Source: Blastomussa wellsi (Eukaryota > Cnidaria > Anthozoa > Scleractinia > Plerogyridae). From it: DNA of 64,000 nt. Under the pieces are notes generated by a model. That model was given only the letters and a program-made list of their open reading frames with translations. It had not been told where the DNA came from and searched no databases. Below, one piece after another: positions 24,751 to 36,800 of the stretch. How positions within the stretch are numbered: position 1 is the stretch's first letter; the number at the start of each line of letters is the position of its first letter. The stretch covers positions 1 through 64,000 of the forward strand of contig OX393564.1 in assembly GCA_947652115.1 (NCBI GenBank). Direction: 5' to 3'. The translations under genes were made by a program, and so were the position numbers.

Positions 24751-25682
24751 ATACTGTTCACTGTGTATGTCTCTGTCATGATCAAAGACAAATTATGATT
24801 GAAGTAAAAACTTTCCATTTTTTAATGGATATTAGTTAAAGCTTTACTGATATACAGAGTTAACCAAATTTCCATGTACATTTAGTAGTTTTTGTGGCCA
24901 ACTGACTGACAAGCAAACAGACATAGAAACTTAGCTTCGAAGTTTAATTGTCCACTTTAAAAGGTTTCCTTGTTCTTCTTTCACCTGGTAAAATAATGAA
25001 ATGCATTCCCTGAATATACCTCTTGGCATTATAGTCTTGATATTAAAGAAGGCATCACATGTACTTTTAAAACACATGAAATGTCAGTAACTGAGCTGGC
25101 AAGATCAAGAAAAGCAGCAAGACAATGTCACAAAACTTTGAGGGAGTCTAAAACCTTGCCCCCTTTACACTGGCTATTTCCAAACGAATCAGGGATAATT
25201 GTACAAACATAATTCTTGAACGACTGCAATGCAGTTTGTGTGATCAACATGTTATCCTTAAGCAAATTTCAAGCCTCTATAGCAAAGCATATACTAAGCT
25301 TTGCACATTCTAAAACATTCCCAAAAGCAACTGAGAATTCAAAACAATGGCGCCAAAATGTTAAGAATGATTGTAAAATTCATTAATAATTCATAAGGAG
25401 TAGATCCAATGCAAAGGTACTATTTAGGTCACATGAATGCTCTGTAAACCCCAATACAAATCAAGAGTAGAATTAACTTTTGATACAAACTCCTGCTCAG
25501 CTGATTAGTATTTATTAACTTTTGATACAGATCTTTACTGATTAAAATGCAAAGCACAATGGAATCGAATAACAATACTTTGCATTCAATTTATTGTTTT
25601 CATTTCACAAGTACGATAAAACATTCGCGTCCGATCTGTATGGGCTTTACAATTGCTCGCCTATCGGCTCGCAATTGTAAAT

Positions 25683-25719
<37 letters not shown>

Positions 25720-28085
25720 ATAACAATTCAACAGATCAACATGACAGTGGCCACATGTTATGATTTGTGCATCGTGATTGGTTAAGCAACAGAAATCCGC
25801 TGATCTCGTGACTGTGGTCTCATGAGTCATGGCGTTCAATTTGTGTGTCAAGCAAGGAATGTTTTCTATCGCATTCTGTTGAAGTTCTCAACTTTTACGA
25901 GGACTTAAATAGCAAGAATGAAAATGTATCAGGTGCTGTGTTTTTTGCGAACGTTTTGAAGAATATAAAGAGAGGAAAGTTGTGAAATGTAAAGGTGAGA
26001 ACACAAGGTAGAAAGCATGCATGACTTTGTATCCAGTAACAACAATGCATGAACAATGAAGGAATGCATTCGTGTTAGATAATCATGATTTCCTGTTTAA
26101 TCTTGAAATTCCTTGGTGTAATTAGGCACACAGATGTGCTAGAGATGAAACACGAATTCCAGGAGTATTTTGACTAGGGTTATAAGGAGTACCAGATGGT
26201 CAGCCATTTTGGGCGTGAAGAATTCTCTGAGCTGTGCTAACTACTACCTTAACAGATCCGCAAAGGCCAAACAAAATTTCTTTATCAAAGAACCTGTTAG
26301 ATCTGCCCAGGAGGACTTTTATGTTGATCATTTAAGGTTACTGTATACCTTGAGGGGTGTTTCCCATCCAAACGATGTAGCGGTTCTGGGTTAAACTGTA
26401 GATACCAAAATCACTATTTCACTATTCTTTTGTTGGTATTCAAATTAGCCCTTCTTGCCTCGTTTTTAAGCTCGAAAATCAAAAGAATATTTTATCTTGG
26501 ACAAGGCAACAAGGGCCAATTTTTATGTGCATAAATCAGCGGCCATTTAAGCTTATAGATTTGGGCTACCAAAATATATCATCCATAGTGCAGTTCTGGC
26601 TGTCACGCAACACTGCAATCTTGGGAGAGAGGGTTCAGGGACAATTGTCTGTGCATGCTCATCTTTTAGTCAAGTTTTTGACTAAATGCAACTGTGTAAG
26701 TTGTCAATCATCTCCGCCTTCTGTTCAAGTTATAACACTCGATTATATTGAAGCATATCCTCAAGAATATTTTTATGATACATCATACATGTCCCAGACA
26801 TCTGGTTTTGGTTTAGGAATGTTTAAAATTTGTTTTCCATTGACTAAAATGAAACATCTTAAACCGTGTGGCAATCATTCATGTTTGTTAATTAAATTGA
26901 ACAAATAAAATTCAAGGGAAGGAATAATTGAATCCTGACATTTTCATTTGCTTGCTAAACGAAAGACTACAATTTGTAGTGCATGGGCTGCATTGTTATT
27001 ATTTCAAGATTATAAAATGAACTGAGATTTCAATTTTTTTTCCATGATTTGTGGGAAAAAAAAACACCCATTGGGGGGGTTATTTTTAATGTATGCTGAC
27101 CGCAGAAATGCTGTCTATAAATAGAGTTGGCTTTCGACTTATTTGTAGATCCTGATTCATGAAATGTGTTAACTTTATAGTGTTATCGTGGTGTTATTCA
27201 AACAGCATCAGATTGCAGAAGAAAATGGCATCCAGTCTTGTGCAAAGCAGTTTTTTGTCAGCGATCTATTTATCTGCTAGGAGATGGGTATCCATGCTTG
27301 CTTGAGGTCCAGAATAGTTGCTAGCTAGTGGATGTCTGAGCCATTAGGCTAGGGCATTCAGCTGCTTTTCTAGACCTCACAATTGCAAGGGCATTATTTT
27401 CTTATAGTACATGGGGAAACCCATCTTCTAGCTGGTTTAGGATATAGCATTGAAAAATCAATTTGCAATGCAACATTAACTACATCCGGGATACCGGGCT
27501 TCTACAGCTTTTGTCTATGTTCCACTAAAAATAAATCCCGCTAAAATTCCATGGTGAGCATGTAGGGCTATATTCTAAAAAGCCATAAATATAGTGGAAA
27601 TAGTGAGTCCATTCGTACCCATTTAGCGTGTTTTTATTGTACATTTCAATTTCACAAAAACTCAATGTTGTTATAATTTTGTGCAAGTGCAAAGATTGTT
27701 TCATCGCCTGCTTGTTTGAATTTGCAATGTGTTTTTAGTTTTAGAACTCCCAGGCCCTTAATTTTGCCAATTAAATCATTTTATATGCACAGTAAACATG
27801 AACATTGTGCAGTAATTTTGGCAATTTCAAACCGATTGAGAGCATGATGTTTGCAGTGCTTTGGAAATAGTTATTGTCAGACTATTAAAATCCAAGTGAA
27901 ATACTGATAATGGAATACTGGAATGGACGCATTAATTTGTGACCTTTGTGTCTGCTTTTTGAATGTCACAGGAAACTGTCAGGAAAGAATGTAATGATAG
28001 ATTCTGCCATTATAAATTCCAATAAAGTATACAAACATAACAATAGTTTTACAAAGAGAACTGTTTACAGGGAAACTTTACTAAA
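24751..28085. other. Repeat-poor stretch without recognised gene
   Basis: Reading frames up to 127 codons (26525-26908) show no domain I recognise. A foldback sits at 25615-25713. The rest is A/T-rich unique-looking sequence. Confidence 0.4.
25615..25713. repeat. Foldback palindrome
   Basis: Arms of about 40 bases: GATAAAACATTCGCG, GATCTGTATGGGC and TTTACAATTG return as CAATTGTAAATGCCCATACAG and then GAGCATATTTTATC-like sequence with mismatches. The loop is GCTCGCCTATCGGCTCG-like. Confidence 0.6.
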
Positions 28086-28290
28086 TACGGTAGCGTGCTC
28101 ATTAGAAAGCAAAAAGATGCCAATATTAATTTTGACATAGATGATAATAAAGTTTCCCATGATCAGAACATTAAATTATTAGGTGTAAACATTGATTTTT
28201 TTTGCAAGCACAAAGTTTGTTTTAACCTTTCAAGAATTGCTACACAGTACAGTTACGCAAAAAACTGGCTTTGACAAAGTCTGCTGCAGT
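28086..28290 (+). pseudogene. Relic of a LINE reverse transcriptase
   Basis: One frame reads KYGSVLIRKQKDANINF and then SHDQNIKLLGVNID, resembling the segment after the catalytic YADD in LINE reverse transcriptases (the K-LG-x-x-D motif). It is interrupted soon after. It is short and decayed. Confidence 0.4.
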
Positions 28291-28497
28291 CTACATGTTG
28301 TTTTACAGAACCCATACCAGAAACGTAGCATACAGGCTGTCATGTTCTGTTAGCACGTCATGCAAGGTTTCCTCTGCCCCCAGTGCCTATTAGTGCTTCA
28401 TAAGGTGTCTATAGTGCATACTTTGTTCCTTTGCTAATCTAGCTTCCCAGTGTCCTCATTAAACATTGTACCCATTAAGACTCTTAGATCGAACACA

Positions 28498-28806
28498 ATT
28501 GTTTGATTACTGCCAAGTCTGCATTCGGGCCTAGTGGCCCATCAGGCCGGAGCTTATCCCAGTTTCTGTAGTATGAAGCGACAAAGAGTATTGCTACTCC
28601 CCCCTGGATGGGATGCTGGTCCATCACATGGTTACCCTCCAGCAGTAAATTTGCCGGTACCCATTTATACACCTGGGTGAAGAGAGGCACTGTGAGAGTA
28701 AAGTCTCTTGCCCAATAACACAACGCTGTGCCCCGGCTAGAGGCTCGAACCCAGACAGTCCGACCCGGAGTCCAGCGCACTAACCAGTAGGCCACTGTAC
28801 CTCCCA
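28498..28806 (-). mobile_element. tRNA-derived SINE, copy 3 (inverted)
   Basis: On the minus strand the tRNA-like head (GTGGCCTACTGGTTAGTGCG and B box GGGTTCGAGCC) is followed by TTGGGCAAGAGAC, CACCCAGGTGTATAAATGGG and GACCAGCATCCCATCCAG. It lies just upstream of duplication copy B in opposite orientation to the SINE beside copy A. Confidence 0.85.
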
Positions 28807-30226
28807 CCTATTTGATTACTGCTAGTTTACTTATATTTTCATTTTGGTAAAAATTAATTATCTTAAAGTTGGCACGTCATTTTTAGCTCATTGTCTGGAA
28901 ATGGTCAACTGGGTTTGAAACCTGTAGCGGATCCAGAATTTTTTCTTTGTTCCATGATTGCACAGTACAGTATGCATCATACAACTGATTATTTTTAGCT
29001 GATCAGCATTATTTTTCATTCTAATTGCTTTCAGGGAGTAAAGTCATAAAAAGGAAAGTACCGAGGCAAATGATACTGAATCCAAGCATCATTCTGGTAG
29101 AAACCTGCCAAGGCAGTGCTGTGGGTTACTGTTTGTGTATTTGCGATATAGGTTTCAACAAGTTAGTGGGGGACCATTCTCTTACAAGGGCATCGCCTTG
29201 AAACCATGTTTGTGCATCCTCAAAAATGTGGTGGTCATCTGTTGGAGTTAAGGATTGTTATGAGGTAGGTAACACATTTTCCTATATTTTGTCAGTTTAT
29301 AAACTGCATTTTGAAAAAAGGGGGAGGGGGGAGAAAAGAGTTCTGGGTCTAAAAAAAGAATATTCTACCAACTTGCAAAGCAATCCGTTCATGTAATTAT
29401 TAGCAGTTTATCAATGGTGTGGCAACAGAAGGCAATACTGTACTTATTAATCAATGGCTCTTTGAGCCAGCGTATTCATGTAATGGCTTATTTTCATTAT
29501 ATTCTTTGGTTTGATTGGGGCGATCTTTTAAATGTCATTGTTTACATTTCTCCAAATTAGAATATGACTTTGAGTGAAGGTATATAGGAATGTTGACTCC
29601 AGATGATTAAAAAGCCATTTGCGTGAGATATAAATGATAATTTTACAGTTCTGAAATACTGGAAAATTTCTGTGACAAGTGAATTCAGAAATTGAAGCGC
29701 TTATCGTGACATAGCTTAAAAGTGCTTGGTACATTTTTCTAACTAAAAGATAATTATAGCTAAGCGTACATGTATGTAAGCAGGGGTTTCATTAAAATTT
29801 GAAGTAGGCAGCCAGTCTGAGTAGAGTAGCCAACTTTTTTAAATCTTTCCTTAAAGGGACACTGTCGTGCCTGATATATCATATTTTAATAAGTATGGCG
29901 TAGCTTTCTGTAATTGTGCTTTATTGTCCTGCAATGGTAGGAGAAAAATGCTAAAAGTGGCAAAAGCAAAGAGATATCAACTAAGAAGAGAAAATAACTA
30001 TTAAAAGATTCAAAATTTCACCAGAATTTCAGCTTTGATTTCTGGACATCCTGTCCAGAAATCAATTTTCGTGAATTGCAATCCACTTCCATCCTTGTAA
30101 TCCTGTATTACTTCCCCAAAATACCTCATTGTTGTATCTTGTTCTGTGGAATCTTTTTGTCAAATTTAATTGCATATTTGGTTGAATTTGGCACAATAAT
30201 ATGGAAATATCAGAATCAGGCGTGAC

Positions 30227-32773
30227 GGTAGACAGTTTAAACTATTCTTATGATTATGGCGAGTTGTCAAATTCCCAGAAGGAAGCCATTATTACCTTAA
30301 TGGAGAAAAAGGATAAAGACAAACGGGATTTATCGAATTGGAGACCAATCTCACTTATCAATGTGGACGTAAAAATAGGGTCAAAAGCTATTGCTCAAAG
30401 ATTAGAGAGTGTCTTACCAAATATCATACATTATACATTGTGGCCTTATGCTCCACTCAAGGAACAAAGAGGATGAATGATAATCAATGTGCATATGTTA
30501 AGGGAAGAACTATTTTTGATGCAGTCAGAACGATAGAAGACGTCATGGAATTCTCAGAAAGGTATAATCTTGAGGGGAGAATGATTTGTATAGATTTCAG
30601 AAAAGCCTTCGATACTGTCAGTAGAGATTTTCTATTTCGCGCTCTAACCTCTTTTGGTTTTGGTCCATCATTTTTGCAATGGATTCATACATTCTACAAC
30701 AATATCTCAAGTTGTGTCATAAACAATGGTTTTTCTACTCAGCCCTTTGCAGTTGAAAGGGGAGTGAGACAAGGAGACCCCCTCTCTGCTTACTTGTTCA
30801 TCATAGTGCTAGAAATTCTTTGTATTAGTGTACGTAGTAGCGAAGACATTTGTGGTATTAAGGTAGACAATGAAGAGCTCAGATTAAGCCTTTTTGCAGA
30901 TGACCTAACTGGTTTTTTGAAAGATGATCTTTCACTTGTGAACTTTCTTAAGCTTATAGAAGATTACGGAATTTGTTCAGGCCTGAAGATCAACCACGAT
31001 AAATCAGAAATAATGCTATTAGGCAACTGCTCTTCTACTCTAGAACAAGACAACTCCGTTTCATGCAACTTAAAAATTAAAAAAGTGGTTAAAATTCTGG
31101 GAGTGCACTTCACGTATGACCTTCGAACGAAACAAAAATTAAATGTTGATGATCTAATTAGTTCCATTCAACAAAAACTACGAATTTTGAGGTGGAGGGA
31201 CCTGACTATTATAGGAAGAATTCAAATTGTCAAAACCTTTATTATTCCTATTTTCCTATACCGCGCAAGTTTGATATCAGTAGATAGGGAATTTGTGAAA
31301 GATGTAAACAAAATTATCTTCGATTTTATCTGGAAGGGGAAGGACAAAATCAAACGCGCTGCTCTTATTAGTGATATTGAAGATGGGGGACTTAAAGCCC
31401 CACATCTAGATTCCATAATAGAGACTCAGAGAATCCTTTGTTGCAAAAAATTGGCAAGTGATCAACCAAGCAATTGGAAAAAAATCCTACTGCACTATCT
31501 TGAACCTGTAGGTGGGAAACTTATCTTATGTTGCGATTTTGACTTGAAGAAACTGCCTGTGAAGCTTCCAGCATTTTATGAAGAATGCTTTAAAAGTTTC
31601 GCAAAATGTTCGGCAGCAAACCACACGAGTGTACAGGATAAAAAAAGAGAAGATCTTTCAAAAGCTATCGTGTGGAATAATAAATTCATTTGTATCGGCG
31701 GCAAATCTGTTTATTTTAGCAATCTTGCAGAAAAGGGAATTCTTCGAATGGGGGATCTAATCTCCGACAATAATGAATTCATTGTTAAAAGTAATCACAG
31801 GTTGAGAGAATTAAACATCTCGCCATTAGATATATTTAGACTTATCTCTGTAATCGATGCCTTACCAGTTGAATGGCGTGAATCATTAAACACGTTTGCT
31901 TCTACAGTTGATGAGCCTTTCAATTTGCAGGATGAAATTAAATTAAGTTTCAACAACAAAAATGTGTTAATCGAAACAGTCGTTTCAAAGACCGTATATA
32001 AAGAACTTCGAAATAGAATCATCATCCCACCGACTGCCCAACTGAATTTTAATACCCATTTTGTTAATGATGTTTTAGATTGGAAAGAGATTTACAGCTT
32101 GCCATTTTGTACTTCCTTGGACACAAAATCGCGTGAATTCCAATACAAATTACTTAACAGGTGTCTTGTCACAAATTCATTCTTAAACAAAATTGGTATT
32201 ATTCCATCTCCGGCGTGTTCCCTTTGTGGTGAAATGAACGAATCCCTGGAGCATTTTTTCATTTGTTGTCGTTATACTAAGGTTTTCTGGGCTGAGGTTA
32301 TAAAATGGTTTGATAGTCAAGGGGTAAAGATAGAACGCCTTTCTGACAAAGATATAATGTTTGGTATTTTAAGATGCGAAGACGAATTATTTATTAATCA
32401 TACTTTAATAATTGCTAAACAGTATTTATATTCTTGTCGACAGAACAAGTCTCTTCCTTCAATTAAAGTGTTTAACTCGAAAATTAAAATGATTCACCAG
32501 CTTGAGACAATGATCGCAAAATCAAATAATAAACTAAAAGCTCACAATATGAAATGGGCCAAGTATAAAACCAACTAGATGTATAAAGAATCTCGTGTTG
32601 TTGCTGCGCTGTACTAGTCATTATATTTAGAAGCAGAAGGGAGTTAAGAGGAATTTTGGGGTGTGTTTGTAAATATATGATGTATCGTGTTTATCTGTTA
32701 ATGTGAATTATGTTTGTTTGTGGAAAAATGTATGTAATTTCAAATCAATAAAAATTAATAAAATAAAAAAAAA
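30227..32773 (+). mobile_element. 5'-truncated L1/Tx1-type LINE
   Basis: The insertion is bounded by identical 15-bp target duplications AGAATCAGGCGTGAC (30212-30226 and 32774-32788) and ends in an A-rich tail (AATAAAAATTAATAAAATA then A-run), the signature of target-primed reverse transcription. The endonuclease domain and any ORF1 are missing. Confidence 0.9.
30229..32578 (+). pseudogene. LINE reverse transcriptase ORF (truncated, one early frame break)
   Basis: LINE reverse transcriptases copy their own RNA at a nicked target. The first frame (to 30476) reads KDKRDLSNWRPISLINVDVK. A short extra segment around 30430-30475 changes the frame, and the rest is open to 32578 (746 codons counted from the upstream in-frame ATG at 30338). 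Visible motifs are FRKAFDTVSRDF (motif A), GVRQGDPLSAYLF (motif B) and LSLFADDLTGF (catalytic FADD, motif C). A C-terminal CSLC...HFFICC zinc-binding-like motif follows. The sequence pattern is that of L1/Tx1-clade elements. The truncated 5' end and the frame break make it inactive. Confidence 0.85.
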
Positions 32774-32950
32774 AGAATCAGGCGTGACAGTGCCCCTTTA
32801 ATTTCTTCAAATGAAGGAAAAATATGGCCGACGTTTGTAAGCAAAGTAAAGCAAAGTAGCCAACGCATTCCGTCGGTCGTCAGTGCTAATTGAAAGCACT
32901 GTTTTAGTATTTCTTGTCACTTATGCTAATGAGGCAAATGTTAATTTTTT

Positions 32951-33817
32951 AAACAAAGATGAGGGTAAAGTATGTAACTCTTTGTTGGCGCGGCAATACC
33001 ATTGGGCGTGGAAATAATAGAGAACAATCCTAAACAAAGCCTCTAGCCCTGATAACAATGAACTCATTGTCAAGTAGAACAAATGAAAAAAATAGGTTTA
33101 TATGAGCATTGAGGTGCTGGACTTCCCAAAGGTTACTCAAGCATCCGTATTTCCACACAAAAAAATTATACAAATAAACTTTTTCATGAAGGTGGTATCA
33201 CTTCAAAAATTCATTTAGTTAACTATAATAGTGAATGCAGAATTTATACGAAAAATATTAATGTGTGGTGGCACCCTTGTTGTGCATATCAGAATAAGTT
33301 CACAAACATTGTCGTTTTTATAGAGTTATCGCCCTTATCTATGCATTTTAGTATCCTATCGAACATTGCATGACTGGTTATCAAAATTGAAATCAAACAG
33401 CTTTTTGTATGAGCGATCATGAAGTTGCTTATTCAGTTGATAAATACATTTTATTCCTTGGCCATTGCTCTTTCAACCTGTTGGTAACTGGTGTGGTTTA
33501 AACCATTCTGCAGTTTAGTTATGAAAACGACTTTTGCTTTCTGGATCATTGCATAAATGGTGCATTCTTGGCAAATATAAATTGGAGTCAAAAGAGAACA
33601 AGAACATTTTTCATCGCAGTTGCACTTGAATTAAGCCGGAGGGGCAAGGGGTGGTGAGGAACATCAGGAACATCATCAAACCGCAACAAACAATTTGTTG
33701 TCACCGGTCATAGACACACATTTCTTTGACATGGGGAACCCAACTTTTCCAGCCTAATACTCTCCTACAGGCAAAATACATCCCACGAGCTGTCATGCTT
33801 GCTCATCACAACTGCCA
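32951..33817. other. Region upstream of the CR1-like LINE
   Basis: No gene was recognised. The 3' part (about 33600-33817) may be the 5' untranslated region of the LINE that follows; its true 5' end could not be placed. Confidence 0.4.
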
Positions 33818-36800
33818 ATGGCTAATATAGCCGATCGTTTTCAAACAACCAATAAGTGTACTCAAGCTGCCAACGATTTTGGCACAGAACACTTGGCAAA
33901 TCTCCACCTCCCACTATTTCCGCTAATGTCAATACTTATCATGCCCCCAAACATCACGTCACGCATGGCCAGACAATTGTTTCCAGATATCTTCCAAATG
34001 CAAGCACTCCAATTGCATCTCAACTCCAGAGAGTGGCAGGTACAAGCGGTAGTGATGGCGGTCGGACGCTCAAAAACCTTGTCCATGAGTTTCGGACTTT
34101 TTCTATGCCTTCTTGTTATTTTACATGACATAGACCACGATAAGACATCTACAAGACAACCATGCAAGTTTAGGAATCTTTATTTCGCTTCTCAAGGTCT
34201 TTGCAGAATCGAATTTCGCTCCTTTCGTCCTGCCAGGCGACCCGACAACCAGCACATGGTCGATTCTTTCTACATGGGCTTTAAAGCGTGCAAGCTTCTA
34301 CAACATGCTGCACTGGTCATGGCTCTTATTGCTCTTTCTGGGGATGTCGAGCTAAATCCAGGATACAGAAGTTTGGATTATGTTAGAAGTACACGGGGGC
34401 TAAAAATTGCCCATCTCAATATTCGAAGTCTCAGAAATAAATCGGACATGTTACGCATGGAGGGCATTGATGATAAGACCGTCGATATTCTTACTCTTAG
34501 TGAGACCTGGCTAGATGACTCATTTCAAGATTCTGAGGTTGCAATTCCAGGATTCACTTGTGTTCGAATGGACAGGAGAGGAAAAAAAGAAGGATTTGTT
34601 GGTGTAGCGATCTATGTGAGGGATGGTTTGCCCTTTTGTGTTAGAGATGATCTTTATTCGACTGTGAATGAATGCTTATGGATTGAGCTTTCACGCAAAA
34701 AATGCCGTCCAACACTCATTTGTTGCGCTTATAGAGCTCCCGACTCTGATTTCAAAGAATTTATTTCTAACTTGGAAATTGTCTTGGGAAAAATTAACCT
34801 GGATAAATGCGATTTCGTGCTTTTAGGCGATCTTAATGCAGATATGACTGCATTTACTAGAAATAAACAGAAAAAGGAATCCAAAGAATTTATAACTCGG
34901 CACGATCTTACACAGCTCATTACTGAAGCCACCCGTGTGACGGAAACTTCACGAACATTGATCGATGTGATCTTAGTGAACAATGCTCACCGCTTCATTG
35001 AATCTGGAGTTGTCCCTATTGCTTTAAGTGATCATTACCTAGTGTATTGTGTTCTGAAGACCGGCAAGATTAAAGCTACCCCAAAAACAATGGAATACCG
35101 TTCCTACAAGAACTTTGATAACAATGCTTTCCTTGAAGATTTGAAATGCGTGCCTTGGCACGTCATTGAAAATGAAGAAGACATTGATGATGCTGTGTTT
35201 ACTTGGAATCGATTGTTTTCTGACGTAGCTGATTTGCATGCACCTGTTAAAAGGCGGAGAATTAGAGGCGTTCCGCTTCCATGGATGAACGATAAAATCA
35301 AAGAGACAATGCGAGATCGAGATTTTTATCACCGTAAAGCTATAAAAACTGGCTCTGATCGTCATTGGTCTAGGTATAGGAAGCTGAAGAATACTGTGAA
35401 TCGCGAGATTAAAGCTGCTAAATCCAAGTATTACTGTGATTTAATTCATGAAGCAAAAGGGGACTCTGGAAAGATCTGGAAGGCTGTTAATGAAGTCTCT
35501 TCGCGGAAAGTTAAATCCTCGAGCCCTCATTGCATTGTAGTTGAAGGTGTTGAACACACCAATCCTGCCTCAATAGCGACAGCCATGAACTGTTACTTCT
35601 CATCGATTGGTCAATGTCTTGCGGATAACATTTCTAATGTAGCTGCTACTTTGTTTTCTCCCAAGTCGTTTGAAAATTTATCATCATTCTCATTACGCGA
35701 AGTTGATGAGGAAACAGTTCTTAAGCTTCTGCTTACATTAAAAACAAATAAAGCTATTGGACTGGACAATATCAGTGCTAGGTTGTTAAAGCATGGAGCA
35801 AAAGTGATTTGTTCCTCCATCACTAAGTTACTAAATCTATCAATTCGCTCTGGAAAATTTCCTGAAATATGGAAATGCTCAAAAGTGTCGGCGCTTTTTA
35901 AATCTGGAGATCGTAGGAATGCATCCAATTATCGCCCCATTTCAGTCCTCCCGACCTTGAGCAAGATCTTAGAGAAAGTCGTCCACACGCAATTTTACGA
36001 GTATCTTGATTCTAATAACATCATTTCGAGTAAGCAGTACGGCTTTCGTCCCAGGCTCTCTACTACAGCTGCACTATCAGCATTTGCGGACGAAGTTCTC
36101 CTAAAAATGGAGGTAGGTGAACTTTGCGGGGCAGTATTCCTAGACCTGACAAAAGCATTTGATACCGTGGACCACGCTATTCTGATATCCAAATTGTCGC
36201 AGATTGGTGTCTCTGCTAGTACTCTACTTTGGTTCAAGTCCTACCTGAGCAACCGAAAACAGCGCACATCATGTGATAATGCTATGTCTGACCCTCTACA
36301 TGTGCCCCTTGGGGTGCCTCAGGGGAGCATTTTGGGCCCCCTGTTTTTTCTAATTTATATAAACGATCTGCCTCTGGTAGTGAAGAATTCCCAAGTGACA
36401 CTCTATGCTGACGATACAGTCCTCTACTGTTTTTCAAAGGAGCCACGTATGCTGGAGGAAGCTCTCAATGAAGATCTCCTGGAAGTTGCTAAATGGCTAA
36501 ATAGAAACAAACTGACGCTAAATCTCAGTAAAACAAAGTCTATGATTATAGGCAGTAGTAGAAAAACTATTGGTATTCCATCTATTTCTTTGCATATTTT
36601 TGAGTCTTACATAGATTCCGTCTTAAGTTTTAAATATCTAGGAATAATGTTGTCATCTGATTTTACTTGGGCTGATCATGTAGAGTACATCTCAGCTAAG
36701 ATTAATAAGAACCTTAGTCTTCTTCGCAGAATCAAGTATTATTTGCCTCTTCAGGCTCGCAAACTATTTTACAATAGTTTAGTGTTACCTATCCTAGATT

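Larger units (their letters stand above)
29855..32797. mobile_element. TTAA-flanked MITE, copy 3, interrupted by a LINE
   Basis: The left end AGGGACACTGTCGTGCC follows TTAA at 29851-29854. The right end GTGACAGTGCCCCT is followed by TTAA at 32798-32801. The LINE sits inside it near its right end. Confidence 0.75.
28844..32950. repeat. Segmental duplication, copy B, split by a LINE
   Basis: 28844-30226 and about 32776-32950 match 21481-23025. The split is the LINE insertion at 30227-32773, flanked by a 15-bp target duplication. Confidence 0.93.

Noticed and set aside
24564..24818. Minus-strand 84-codon frame over the 58-bp array
   Set aside because: The unit is not a multiple of three and both strands are open by repeat bias only.
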